Shown here one piece after another: positions 14,231 to 21,590 of a DNA stretch of 44,375 nt. Both the position numbers and the translations under genes were made by a program. The stretch comes from a virus. The notes under the pieces are model-generated. The model made no database searches. It was given only the letters and a program-made list of their open reading frames with translations, and had not been told where the DNA came from. Location of the stretch: positions 1 through 44,375 of the IMG/VR virus record IMGVR_UViG_3300019766_000014; one strand, given 5' to 3'. Each line of letters opens with the position of its first letter. The first letter of the stretch is position 1.

Positions 14231-14734
14231 ATGAAAGACAATATAAGAAAAGAGTTTGTAAACTCAATAATAAATACTTTAAAAATAGAGAACAATGTTT
14301 TTAATAATGCATTAGTAGATGATTTAGTAAATCATATAGAAGTAAGTCAATACAGAACTTTTTATAATGATTTATTTGGAGAAGATAAAAGATATATGAA
14401 TGGACTTGATAGAGTAAAAGAAGTAAGTATAAGATATTCAAATTTTATTAGACATAACGAGCTTGAAAACATAAAGAAATTTGTAGGTAAAGTACTTAGC
14501 CTTGAAGATATAATAAAAGAGAGAGGAATGCCTAAATCTTTAAAAGAAATAGTTTGGACTAATGATGAAAAATTTGATGATATAGATATTCAAATTATTT
14601 GTAATAATGGTGGTATTTTAAAAATGATAGAGCTTCTAAAAACAAACTACGGGAAAACAATAAAAAAAATAGAAGATGAAAGAGGTAATTTAAAAAACAT
14701 AAAAGTTAAAGCTATTGAAATAGAGTACAAATAA
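14231..14734 (+). CDS. Hypothetical replication-region protein (167 aa)
   Basis: Starts one base after the initiator stop. Helical N-terminal half with many charged residues; the middle GKVLSLEDIIKERGMPKSLKEIVWTNDEKFD is followed by a Lys-rich end. Placement between initiator and helicase genes is where helicase loaders are often found. No P-loop or known loader motif is visible, so this is only a possibility. Confidence 0.58.
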   Translation: MKDNIRKEFVNSIINTLKIENNVFNNALVDDLVNHIEVSQYRTFYNDLFGEDKRYMNGLDRVKEVSIRYSNFIRHNELENIKKFVGKVLSLEDIIKERGMPKSLKEIVWTNDEKFDDIDIQIICNNGGILKMIELLKTNYGKTIKKIEDERGNLKNIKVKAIEIEYK

Positions 14735-14735
14735 T

Positions 14736-15089
14736 ATGCAACTAAGTCAAACATACATATACAAAATAGAATGTGCTATACTAAATACTTTTATATCGCA
14801 CCCAGAATACATAGAAGCCAACTTAAAGCCTTTTAATATGGAATCTAAGTATTTCTCTACAGATTTCAATAAAATGATTTGTGAGCGAGTTATGAAAGAA
14901 TTAGAGGGCAATAACTGCGTAAGTCTATTACAAATAAAACTAGATGCGTGGATAAGAGATATAAAGCCACAATATATAAAACAATGGCAAGAGATAACAA
15001 TGCAAGGGGTATTGACTATGACTACTGCAAAAAAGTATTATGAAGAGTTGAAGTTACAAGAGATTGAGAGGCTAACAAATGGAAGATAG
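14736..15089 (+). CDS. DnaB N-terminal-domain-like protein (stand-alone)
   Basis: 117 residues. IECAILNTFISHPEYIEANLKPFNMESKYFSTDFNKMICERV and, near the end, TMTTAKKYYEELKLQEIERL resemble the all-helical N-terminal domain of DnaB-type helicases. Familiar features are the E-x-x-x-L-x-x-x-L start, the YFS-x-x-F-x-x-I segment and the T-x-x-x-A-x-x-Y end. It stops 11 nt into the next gene, which encodes only the RecA-like domain. Together they would make a two-subunit helicase. No catalytic motif expected. Confidence 0.6.
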   Translation: MQLSQTYIYKIECAILNTFISHPEYIEANLKPFNMESKYFSTDFNKMICERVMKELEGNNCVSLLQIKLDAWIRDIKPQYIKQWQEITMQGVLTMTTAKKYYEELKLQEIERLTNGR

Positions 15090-15951
15090 AAGAAAAGCAA
15101 TACTAGAAAAATTACAAAACGATATATTAGAAAAACAAAAGTTAATAAGTGAACTAAACGAAAACCATACACAACTAGAAACTTTAAGAGCTGTAAGAGA
15201 TAGGGTAAAGTCGAAAGGTACACCAATAAAATATATGACAGGTGTTACTGCTATTGATGATAATATGGGTGGATTTAGTAATGGTAGTTATATAAACATA
15301 GCTGGAGTTAATTTCAGCGGTAAGACATCTCTAGTTTTAAAAATAATCACAAACATAGCAAAACATAAAAGAACAGTATTTTTTAGTTTTGAAATGTACG
15401 AAAACTTATTAGTTACAAACAAACTAAAAGATACTACAATAGATGATAATTTGGTATTAGTTCAAGATAAAAACTTATTAGTAGATATTGAAGATATTAT
15501 TAGAAATGAATTTAAAACAAATGGAGTTAGATTTTTTGCTATTGATTCAATGATGAAAATAAGAGTTATTGAAAAAATGCAAGATAATCAAAAAGCAAGT
15601 TTAATATCATCAACACTAGCAAAACTTAGTCAAGAATTAGGGGTTATTATACTTTTGATTAATCAAGTAGCCTTAACAGATATTAGAGAGAAGCGTTTAG
15701 AGTTTAAAGGTAGTGGAGATATTAGCTATGATAGTGATGTAAATTTTTTTATAACAGTAGACGAAAAAGATAATTCAAGAACTTTACATTGTAAAAAAGA
15801 TAGGATCAATGAAAGAATATGGAAAGAAGATATAACAGATAGGCAATATCAAGTTAAAACAACGGTATATAAGAATACTAGCACAGGATGGAATAACGAG
15901 CCAGAGATTACTAACTATAACAATATTGATATGCCTGATATATTAAGTTAA
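15079..15951 (+). CDS. DnaB-like replicative helicase, RecA-like domain
   Basis: 290 residues. A coiled N-terminal linker (1-45) leads to the ATPase core. Walker A is GVNFSGKTS (76-84), FFSFEM (101-106) matches the DnaB H1a region, Walker B is FFAIDSM (D156), and IILLINQVA then GSGDISYDSDV follow as in DnaB. The usual N-terminal domain is missing and appears to be supplied by the preceding overlapping gene. Expected to unwind DNA at the phage fork. The phage-type Walker A departs from the usual GxxGxGKT by having Phe-Ser before GKT. Confidence 0.82.
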   Translation: MEDRRKAILEKLQNDILEKQKLISELNENHTQLETLRAVRDRVKSKGTPIKYMTGVTAIDDNMGGFSNGSYINIAGVNFSGKTSLVLKIITNIAKHKRTVFFSFEMYENLLVTNKLKDTTIDDNLVLVQDKNLLVDIEDIIRNEFKTNGVRFFAIDSMMKIRVIEKMQDNQKASLISSTLAKLSQELGVIILLINQVALTDIREKRLEFKGSGDISYDSDVNFFITVDEKDNSRTLHCKKDRINERIWKEDITDRQYQVKTTVYKNTSTGWNNEPEITNYNNIDMPDILS

Positions 15952-15963
15952 AAGGAAATAAGT

Positions 15964-16125
15964 ATGATAATAAAATGGAAAATAAAAAGATTTATATGTA
16001 AAATAAAAGGACACGATTATGGCGGTGAGTTTAGTTATAATTTACAAAATAGAAATGGAGAGTTTAAAAGATGTAAAAGATGTCTAAGAAGCATACCTTT
16101 CAAATCTAAAGTAATAAGTTTTTGA
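15964..16125 (+). CDS. Small DUF1660-like zinc protein
   Basis: 53 residues, ATG at 15964 with AAGGAAA upstream. CKIKGHDYGG (C12, H17) and KRCKRCLRS (C37, C40) resemble the C-x-x-x-GH...CxxC layout of DUF1660-type small prophage proteins, a probable zinc-binding fold. Ends the replication operon. Function unknown. Confidence 0.6.
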   Translation: MIIKWKIKRFICKIKGHDYGGEFSYNLQNRNGEFKRCKRCLRSIPFKSKVISF

Positions 16126-16204
16126 TACAAAAAGTAACACAAAAACAAAAAAGTAAAACTATTTAACAAAATACATAGCTAAATAGTAAAATATTTGTTA
16201 TAGT
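16124..16204 (+). promoter_or_regulatory. Promoter with GATAC/GTAAC boxes before the IbrB-like gene
   Basis: GATAC at 16124 and GTAACAC at 16134 are ten bp apart. TGTTATAGTT, with hexamer TATAGT, is at 16199-16204, exactly 65 bp after the second box. AGTAAA lies shortly before the hexamer, as at the 6910 promoter. The gene starts at 16232 after AAAGGAAA. Confidence 0.58.
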
Positions 16205-16231
16205 TGTATTACATAAATAAAGGAAAAATAA

Positions 16232-16882
16232 ATGGATAGTAAAATAAAAATAGATACAAAGGCATTAGTAGCAAATATAAGTAATTTGCAATTAGATGAA
16301 AAGATAGAATGTTTAAATTTCATTAGAGAAGAATTGCATAATATATCTCCTTTTAAAAATGAGCCAGTAGATTTTGTAAAATGGGTTAAAAATAATACAG
16401 TTGGAGCAAATGAATATAATCCAAATAGTGTTGCACCACCTGAAATGGAGCTACTTAGACACTCAATTGCAAGTGATGGTTATACTCAACCTATTGTAAC
16501 TTGGCAACATTCAGAATTAGTTGAAAATGAAGTTATTGACGGATTTCATAGGCATAGAGTAGGAAAAGAATGCAAAGAGATACAAGAGCGTATTCATGGA
16601 TACTTACCAATAGTTGCAGTAAGTGAAGATAGAGAAGGCAAGAATGATAGAGTAGCTTCCACCATAAGACATAATAGGGCTAGAGGAAAACATAAAGTTG
16701 AAGCAATGGCAGAAATTGTTTTGGATTTAAAGAAAAGAAATTGGAGTGATAAAAAAATAGCCAAAGAGTTAGGAATGGATCAAGATGAAGTTTTAAGACT
16801 AAGTCAAATAACAGGGCTTTTAGAAGCTTTTAAAGATAGTGAATTTAGTGAAGCGTGGGAAGCAGAAAGCTATGAAGATTAA
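16232..16882 (+). CDS. ibrB: IbrB-like ParB-domain protein
   Basis: 216 residues. ParB/Srx-like core: YNPNSVAPPEMELLRHSIASDGYTQPIV (about 62-89), DGFHRHRVG (103-111), then TIRHNRARGKHKVEAMAEIV. A HTH follows (WSDKKIAKELGMDQDEVLRL, 171-190). IbrB proteins pair with IbrA; in E. coli they were reported to activate eib genes. ParB-like folds can be CTP-binding or nucleolytic, and the HxR box is intact here. The unit has its own GTAAC-box promoter. Confidence 0.82.
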   Translation: MDSKIKIDTKALVANISNLQLDEKIECLNFIREELHNISPFKNEPVDFVKWVKNNTVGANEYNPNSVAPPEMELLRHSIASDGYTQPIVTWQHSELVENEVIDGFHRHRVGKECKEIQERIHGYLPIVAVSEDREGKNDRVASTIRHNRARGKHKVEAMAEIVLDLKKRNWSDKKIAKELGMDQDEVLRLSQITGLLEAFKDSEFSEAWEAESYED

Positions 16883-17270
16883 GCAAATATTTCATCATTT
16901 TAGTAAGTGGGAGGATTATAAGTCAGGTTTTTATAATCGTTCTTGTTTTAACGATAAAGAGCATATAGAAAAAAGTGTTAAACTATTAAGCAATCAAGAC
17001 GAATTTTATAAGTATGCAAAAAAAGTTATAGAAAATTGGATTTATAGTTGTGAACAAAACTTAACAGACCCATCTTTAAATAAAATAGCATACATAGGTC
17101 AAAGTGCTTGTTGTTTAGCAAATGGAACACCTGCATTTGTCACTAGGAACGCGTGGTGGTATATTGATGATAAAGACAAAGAATTAGCAAATAAAACAGC
17201 TAAAATAGTATTGAACGAATGGAGACAAAAACATATTATGAAAGGCTCATTATGGGAAAAAATAGATTAG
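16872..17270 (+). CDS. Conserved partner protein of the IbrA/IbrB cassette
   Basis: 132 residues from ATG 16872 (overlapping the ibrB stop); a GTG at 16839 is the alternative. Helical with FHHFSKWEDYKSGFY at the start, ENWIYSCEQNLTDPSLNKIAYIGQSACCLANGTPAFVTRNAWW in the middle, and ANKTAKIVLNEWR at the end. I know this pattern from phage loci (W-x-x-x-CE-x-x-LT...N-x-x-A-x-x-GQAA...TR-x-AW). No function is established. The conserved tandem suggests a three-part module. Confidence 0.65.
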   Translation: MKIKQIFHHFSKWEDYKSGFYNRSCFNDKEHIEKSVKLLSNQDEFYKYAKKVIENWIYSCEQNLTDPSLNKIAYIGQSACCLANGTPAFVTRNAWWYIDDKDKELANKTAKIVLNEWRQKHIMKGSLWEKID

Positions 17271-18466
17271 GAATTAATGTACTAGAAGCTTCAAAAGAGA
17301 GAATAGATTGGACTTTTGATAATTTTGAAAAGATATACTTAAGCTTTAGTGCTGGAAAAGATAGTACGGTAATGTTGCACTTAGTTGCGCAAGAAGCTAG
17401 AAAGAGAAATAAAAAAATAGGACTTTTACTTGTTGATTTAGAGGGGCAATATAGATTAACAATAGAACACGCTGAAAAGATGATTGAAGAGTATGAAGAT
17501 GTTTTAGATGTTCACTGGGTATGTTTACCGTTAAGCTTAAGAAATGCAGTATCAGTATATGAGCCTCAATGGATATGTTGGGATGAAGACAAAAAAGAAG
17601 ATTGGATTAGAGAGCCATATAAAAATGCTATAACTGATTTATATTATTTCCCATTTTTTAAAAAAGGTATGGAGTTTGAAGATTTTGTTCCTTTATTTGG
17701 AGAGTGGTATTCAGATGGAAAAAGTACAGCGTGTTTAGTTGGTATTAGGTCAGATGAAAGCTTAAATAGATACAGAACAATAGCAAGTACAACTAAAGTA
17801 ACTAAAGACAATAAGCAATATACAACTAAAGTAACTAATAATGTTTTTAATGTTTATCCTATATACGACTGGAAAACAGAAGATATTTGGACTTATCACG
17901 CTAAAAACAAAGATAAAAGATATAATGAACTTTATGAACTTATGAATAAAGCAGGGCTTAGCATATCATTGCAAAGAATATGCCAACCTTATGGAGACGA
18001 CCAAAGAAGAGGATTGTGGCTATTTCACTTAATTGAGCCTAATACTTGGGCTAAAGTAGTATCAAGAGTAAGCGGTGCAAATAGCGGGGCTTTATATGTT
18101 CAGGAAAGTGGAAATATAAATGGGTATAATAAAATATCAAAACCAGATGGACATACTTGGAAAAGCTTTGCTAAAGTATTTTTAGAATCATTACCACCTC
18201 AAACAAAAGAGCATTATGAAGTTAAAATAGGTACATTTTGTAATTGGTGGGAAAGTAGAGGTTATCCAGATGGAATACCAGATGAAGCAGACTTAAGTTT
18301 AGAAATGGATAAAAAAGTGCCATCTTGGCGTAGAATATGCAAGAGCTTATTAAGAAATGATTATTGGATGAAAGGGTTAAGTTTTACTCAACACAAAACT
18401 GACGCTTATAAAAAATATTTAGCTATGAAAAAAGAAAAAGAAATAGGAAAAGGGCTTTTTGATTAA
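17252..18466 (+). CDS. ibrA: IbrA-like PAPS-reductase-family protein (DUF3440)
   Basis: 404 residues. ATG 17252 is chosen over 17219 because AAAGG lies just upstream. SFSAGKDS (31-38) is the PP-loop SxGKDS of the PAPS reductase/sulfurylase family. LLVDLEGQYRLTIEHAE and the CLVGIRSDESLNRYRTI segment match IbrA/DUF3440. The C-terminal half is the DUF3440-specific extension. PP-loop proteins of this type adenylate substrates or transfer sulfur; the true reaction is unknown. It overlaps the partner gene by 19 nt. Confidence 0.85.
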   Translation: MGKNRLGINVLEASKERIDWTFDNFEKIYLSFSAGKDSTVMLHLVAQEARKRNKKIGLLLVDLEGQYRLTIEHAEKMIEEYEDVLDVHWVCLPLSLRNAVSVYEPQWICWDEDKKEDWIREPYKNAITDLYYFPFFKKGMEFEDFVPLFGEWYSDGKSTACLVGIRSDESLNRYRTIASTTKVTKDNKQYTTKVTNNVFNVYPIYDWKTEDIWTYHAKNKDKRYNELYELMNKAGLSISLQRICQPYGDDQRRGLWLFHLIEPNTWAKVVSRVSGANSGALYVQESGNINGYNKISKPDGHTWKSFAKVFLESLPPQTKEHYEVKIGTFCNWWESRGYPDGIPDEADLSLEMDKKVPSWRRICKSLLRNDYWMKGLSFTQHKTDAYKKYLAMKKEKEIGKGLFD

Positions 18467-18651
18467 TGTCAAAAGGCAACAACATCTTACAAAAAATACT
18501 AGAAAACCAAAAAGGTAAGATATTTAAAAATAGCGAATGTGAAATATGCAACTGCTATTTATGTGAAGTAAAATTAAAAGAACACCCAACAACTAAAGAG
18601 ATGATTATCGTTTGTTTTGATTGTTGGAGTGAAATTGTAAAGGGGAAGTGA
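18466..18651 (+). CDS. Small zinc-binding protein (61 aa)
   Basis: Start overlaps the ibrA stop by one base. CEICNCYLC and CFDCW give CxxC...CxxC, a zinc ribbon of about 30 residues. The N-terminus is a basic helix. Its tight coupling to ibrA may mark it as part of that cassette. No family assigned. Confidence 0.58.
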   Translation: MSKGNNILQKILENQKGKIFKNSECEICNCYLCEVKLKEHPTTKEMIIVCFDCWSEIVKGK

Positions 18652-18965
18652 TGAATAGAATGGATTTACATAACAGTTATTTAGAAAAGATAATATCAAG
18701 TAGAAATAAAAAAATAGATAATCTTATTATTGAAGCACTATCTTTTGTATATGGTAAAGACTTTAATATTGAACAACTAAAAGGAAGAGGTCAAGTAAAC
18801 TATTATTCATATGGAAGTTTTCATTTTGTGATGGATGGAAGAATACTTTTAGAATTTCACAAATTAGAACATAGTGAAATATTTTTCAGAAATTACAAAA
18901 AAATAGAAAATGAATTTAATAAATGTTTAGATGATAATGATATTATAAAAAGCGAGACACTTTAA
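18651..18965 (+). CDS. Hypothetical protein (104 aa)
   Basis: ATG at 18651 after AGGGGAAGTG; a GTG three nt earlier is possible. The N-terminus is a helix (LHNSYLEKIISSRNKKIDNLIIEALSF), and the rest is beta-rich (YYSYGSFHFVMDGRILLEFHKLE). No recognised family. The start overlaps the zinc protein's stop. Confidence 0.55.
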   Translation: MNRMDLHNSYLEKIISSRNKKIDNLIIEALSFVYGKDFNIEQLKGRGQVNYYSYGSFHFVMDGRILLEFHKLEHSEIFFRNYKKIENEFNKCLDDNDIIKSETL

Positions 18966-19301
18966 ATGTACACTAAAGAAATGCAAACTAAGAAAAACAA
19001 AGAGCCAAAATTTAACTATAAAGCTTATGCAAATTGGATTCACTCAAACAATAAGCAATGTGTAGTATGTGGTGGATATGATATTGAGATCCATCATATT
19101 ACGGATGTCAAAAGAATAAAAGGCAAAAGAAGAGATGATAAGCGTGTAGTACCACTATGTAAAAATCATCATAAAGATAGTAAGTTTGGTATTCATATTA
19201 TGAGTAAAGATGAATTTTATGAAAATGTAATGGACTTAGATACACTTTTGTTTCATAGTAAAGAATTATTAAATGAGTATTTAGAATGTATAAAATACTA
19301 A
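18966..19301 (+). CDS. HNH endonuclease (DUF968-like)
   Basis: 111 residues. CVVC (32-35), IEIHHI (H43/H44), RRDDKRVVPLCKNHH (C65, H68/H69) and a GIHIMSKDEFYE C-terminus give a complete zinc-supported HNH (beta-beta-alpha-metal) nuclease resembling the DUF968 family. Likely cleaves DNA in recombination or packaging. It lies just before a VRR-NUC gene. Confidence 0.78.
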   Translation: MYTKEMQTKKNKEPKFNYKAYANWIHSNNKQCVVCGGYDIEIHHITDVKRIKGKRRDDKRVVPLCKNHHKDSKFGIHIMSKDEFYENVMDLDTLLFHSKELLNEYLECIKY

Positions 19302-19726
19302 ACACAAATTATACAAATATACCAAAAGAAGATGAAGAGCAAAAAGCACTTGTAAACTATCTTAGAAAAAATGGATACTTTGTATTTGCTACAAACAATG
19401 AAAATAACACATACCAACAAAATAGAAAGTATGCAATGATAGCTGAGGTAAAAGCTAAAGCAAATGGAAAAGTAAAGGGCGTATCTGATTTGTGTGTATT
19501 TACTGATGATAGAATTGTTTTTATTGAACTTAAAAGACAAAGACCGATATTAAAAAGTGAGAAACTTGGAACTCCTAAAAACAAACCAACTAAAGAGCAA
19601 TTAGACTTTATTGATGAGATAAGCTTATATAATTATGCTACTGGATTTGTGGCTTATGGTTGTGATGAAGCTATAGAGAAGTTTAATAAAATAGTTAGAT
19701 TAAATACAAATATGCAAAATACTTAA
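19286..19726 (+). CDS. VRR-NUC domain nuclease
   Basis: 146 residues. EDEEQKALVNYLRKNGYFVFA (16-36), GVSDLCVF (65-72) and IELKRQ (80-85) form the VRR-NUC/PD-(D/E)xK catalytic layout: Glu18, Asp68, and Glu-x-Lys at 81-83. Family members resolve or process branched DNA. The 16-nt overlap with the HNH gene shows translational coupling. Phage versions often stand in for Holliday-junction resolvases. Confidence 0.85.
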   Translation: MYKILNTNYTNIPKEDEEQKALVNYLRKNGYFVFATNNENNTYQQNRKYAMIAEVKAKANGKVKGVSDLCVFTDDRIVFIELKRQRPILKSEKLGTPKNKPTKEQLDFIDEISLYNYATGFVAYGCDEAIEKFNKIVRLNTNMQNT

Positions 19727-19749
19727 CAATTTAGTTTTAATTTAAGTTA

Positions 19750-19787
19750 GTTTTAATAATATTAATGTAATAATACATTATTAAAAC
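19750..19787 (+). promoter_or_regulatory. Bulged AT-only hairpin before 19803
   Basis: GTTTTAATA (from 19750) and ATGTA pair with TACATTATTAAAAC (19774-19787), leaving a six-base bulge and an ATAA loop. The 14 base pairs are nearly all A-T. It sits 16 nt before a strong AAAGGGG/ATG start. Operator, processing site or chance AT palindrome are all possible. Confidence 0.35.
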
Positions 19788-19802
19788 AATAAAGGGGTTA
19801 AG

Positions 19803-19985
19803 ATGTTAATTTTTCAGGGATTTGTAACAATAGAAGATAAAAAAGAACAAGGACATGATTTTGAAGATTTTACCATAAGAGCTGTTAGCGAAAGGGAAGC
19901 TAAAAAAAAAGTTAGAGTAAAAATAAATAAGAAAAAGAATATAAAAGCTTTATCTATAGAACTTCAGTCAGTAAGCTTTGCATAA
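19803..19985 (+). CDS. Small basic protein (60 aa)
   Basis: ATG with AAAGGGGTTAAG upstream. The opening LIFQGFVTIEDKKEQGHDFEDFTIRAVSEREAKKKVRV shows beta then a charged helix, like other small phage proteins that carry an 'RAVSEREA' turn. No function known. Confidence 0.58.
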   Translation: MLIFQGFVTIEDKKEQGHDFEDFTIRAVSEREAKKKVRVKINKKKNIKALSIELQSVSFA

Positions 19986-20011
19986 ATACAATACTAAAGA
20001 GGAAAAATAAA

Positions 20012-20215
20012 ATGCTACCAACAGAAATAGAGTTCAGAAACTTTTATAAAAAAGACGCAAGATTTGTAAAAAAGTTAAAAGATAGTTTAAAGTTAGAAGA
20101 TATTAGGTTGTATGATGCTATGACTAAATACTTCTTAGAGTTTAAAGTTCAAGAGAGAGAAGCAGAAGTTAAAAAAAGAGCTTTAGCAGATTTAAATAAT
20201 AGGTTAGGAGAATAA
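20012..20215 (+). CDS. Hypothetical helical protein (67 aa)
   Basis: AGAGGAAAA precedes ATG 20012. Charged helical sequence (FYKKDARFVKKLKDSLKLEDIRLYDAM) with an end rich in Glu, Lys and Arg. Adjacent to the next start by one base. Not recognised. Confidence 0.55.
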   Translation: MLPTEIEFRNFYKKDARFVKKLKDSLKLEDIRLYDAMTKYFLEFKVQEREAEVKKRALADLNNRLGE

Positions 20216-20216
20216 G

Positions 20217-20477
20217 ATGACAGAAGAAAAGTATCTAAAAGCAAGTGAAATACATGAAAAGTTATTACACGCTAGACAAGAGTTGCAAGATATAGAAGAT
20301 GTATTGTCATATAACAGCAAACATACAATAGTTTTAGATAGCAATATTGGTTGTGCTATTGAAGATAATAGAACAAGAATAAATTTTAAAGATGAGTTTG
20401 ATTTAATAATAGCATTAGTTAAAGATATAAGAAAAAATAAGGTTGAACAGTTAGAAAATAAATTGGATGAAATTTAA
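20217..20477 (+). CDS. Hypothetical helical protein (86 aa)
   Basis: ATG preceded by TAGGAGAATAAG. Helical N- and C-termini flank a short beta part (HTIVLDSNIGCAIEDNRTRINF). Possibly a small structural or regulatory phage protein. No motif seen. Confidence 0.55.
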   Translation: MTEEKYLKASEIHEKLLHARQELQDIEDVLSYNSKHTIVLDSNIGCAIEDNRTRINFKDEFDLIIALVKDIRKNKVEQLENKLDEI

Positions 20478-20478
20478 G

Positions 20479-20892
20479 ATGAATATAAAAGCGGAATCAT
20501 TATTCATACTAACAAGTGGATTTGCTAAGTCTTGCGTACAAGTTGCAGAAGATAAGACACTTCCAATAAGTGTAATGGCTAATAACATACATAGATACTT
20601 TGAAAAAAGAAAGTTTCATTGCAACAAAAAAGATAGTGAAAAGATAGGTAAGTACATAACAGGAACTATTGAGCCAAGATTAAAAAAACTTGAAGATTTA
20701 CACGATGGAAAAACATCACCACAAATACTTCTAGTTTTAGCAGTGGATCAATTAGTTAATGAGTACAAGCATATCACATCTAGAGTTAATTTCAGTCACT
20801 TTAATATTAGTAAAATGATAGATGAAATATATAGCGTAGATAGATACAAAGAGTTTATAAAAAGCCATAGTGATTTTATAAGTAACATATAG
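20479..20892 (+). CDS. Hypothetical protein (137 aa)
   Basis: ATG 20479 follows the previous stop directly; an in-frame ATG at 20467 is the alternative and neither has a textbook ribosome site. Mostly helical and basic (FEKRKFHCNKKDSEKIGKYITGTIEPRLKKLEDLH). The end of the transcription unit lies just before a GTAAC-box promoter. Not recognised. Confidence 0.55.
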   Translation: MNIKAESLFILTSGFAKSCVQVAEDKTLPISVMANNIHRYFEKRKFHCNKKDSEKIGKYITGTIEPRLKKLEDLHDGKTSPQILLVLAVDQLVNEYKHITSRVNFSHFNISKMIDEIYSVDRYKEFIKSHSDFISNI

Positions 20893-20962
20893 TAACACTT
20901 ATAAAAGAAAGTTTAAAATTATAGCAATATTACTTTTAGATATTTAAGTTTTATGTTATAGT
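20882..20962 (+). promoter_or_regulatory. Promoter with tandem GTAAC boxes before 20990
   Basis: GTAAC at 20882 and GTAACAC at 20892 are ten bp apart. TGTTATAGTT, with hexamer TATAGT, is at 20957-20962, 65 bp after the second box. The boxes overlap the last codons of the upstream gene. The next ATG is at 20990 with AAAGGAAG. Confidence 0.58.
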
Positions 20963-20989
20963 TTTTATATAAAGAATAAAGGAAGTAAA

Positions 20990-21160
20990 ATGGAAGAAAT
21001 ATATAAATTAAAATTAAATGAAAGTATTGAATACATTGAACATGATATAAATACTAGAATTTTAAGAGTTGCTGGAGGATGGGTGTACACAGTATTTAAT
21101 AGGGGTAATGATATGGGTAGTTCTTGTTTTGTTCCATTTGATAACGAGTTTTTAAAATGA
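20990..21160 (+). CDS. Small conserved phage protein (56 aa) with RVAGGWVY motif
   Basis: The first gene after the GTAAC promoter. ILRVAGGWVYTVF and SSCFVPFDNEF follow a pattern seen in many short phage early proteins (RV-x-GGW-x-Y ... FVPF-x-x-EF). AAAGGAAG lies seven nt before the ATG. No function known. Its stop overlaps the next start. Confidence 0.62.
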   Translation: MEEIYKLKLNESIEYIEHDINTRILRVAGGWVYTVFNRGNDMGSSCFVPFDNEFLK

Positions 21161-21300
21161 TACAACTACACATATCAAACAAACAAACACCTCAAATAAT
21201 AAAGAGAATAGATATAAGCGAGTACACTATTAAACAAGTGGAACAAACAGTATCTTTATATGGTAGATACTGCGATATAATAATAAAGGCTATGAGATGA
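21157..21300 (+). CDS. Hypothetical protein (47 aa)
   Basis: ATGA overlaps at both ends join it to its neighbours. Sequence MIQLHISNKQTPQIIKRIDI shows no motif. Supported mainly by the tight gene chain. Confidence 0.48.
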   Translation: MIQLHISNKQTPQIIKRIDISEYTIKQVEQTVSLYGRYCDIIIKAMR

Positions 21301-21590
21301 CACATATATATGATTGGTTAGAAATGCCAAGTAAAAATGAAAGTGAAAAAAAAGTAAAAGAATATTTAGACTTTAGAACTAGAAGTGCAATGTATCAAAT
21401 AGAAAATAAACAACCTAGCTTTGATGTATTTTGTGAATATAAAAATAAAAAGTATAAAATAACTGGTGCTAGTAGAATGGGAGATGTTTGGTTAGCAAAA
21501 GACTTAAACAGAGATAGTGGATATGATGAAAGAGTTGATATAGAAGATTGTTATAACTTTTCATATATAAATAAAGGAGATACACAATGA
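21297..21590 (+). CDS. Hypothetical protein (97 aa) with GASRMGDVWL motif
   Basis: FDVFCEYKNKKYKITGASRMGDVWLAKDL and YDERVDIEDCYNFS form a conserved-looking beta core. I have seen similar GASRMGDVWL cores in short phage proteins of unknown function. The start overlaps the preceding stop by 4 nt, and the end overlaps the next ATG. Confidence 0.57.
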   Translation: MTHIYDWLEMPSKNESEKKVKEYLDFRTRSAMYQIENKQPSFDVFCEYKNKKYKITGASRMGDVWLAKDLNRDSGYDERVDIEDCYNFSYINKGDTQ

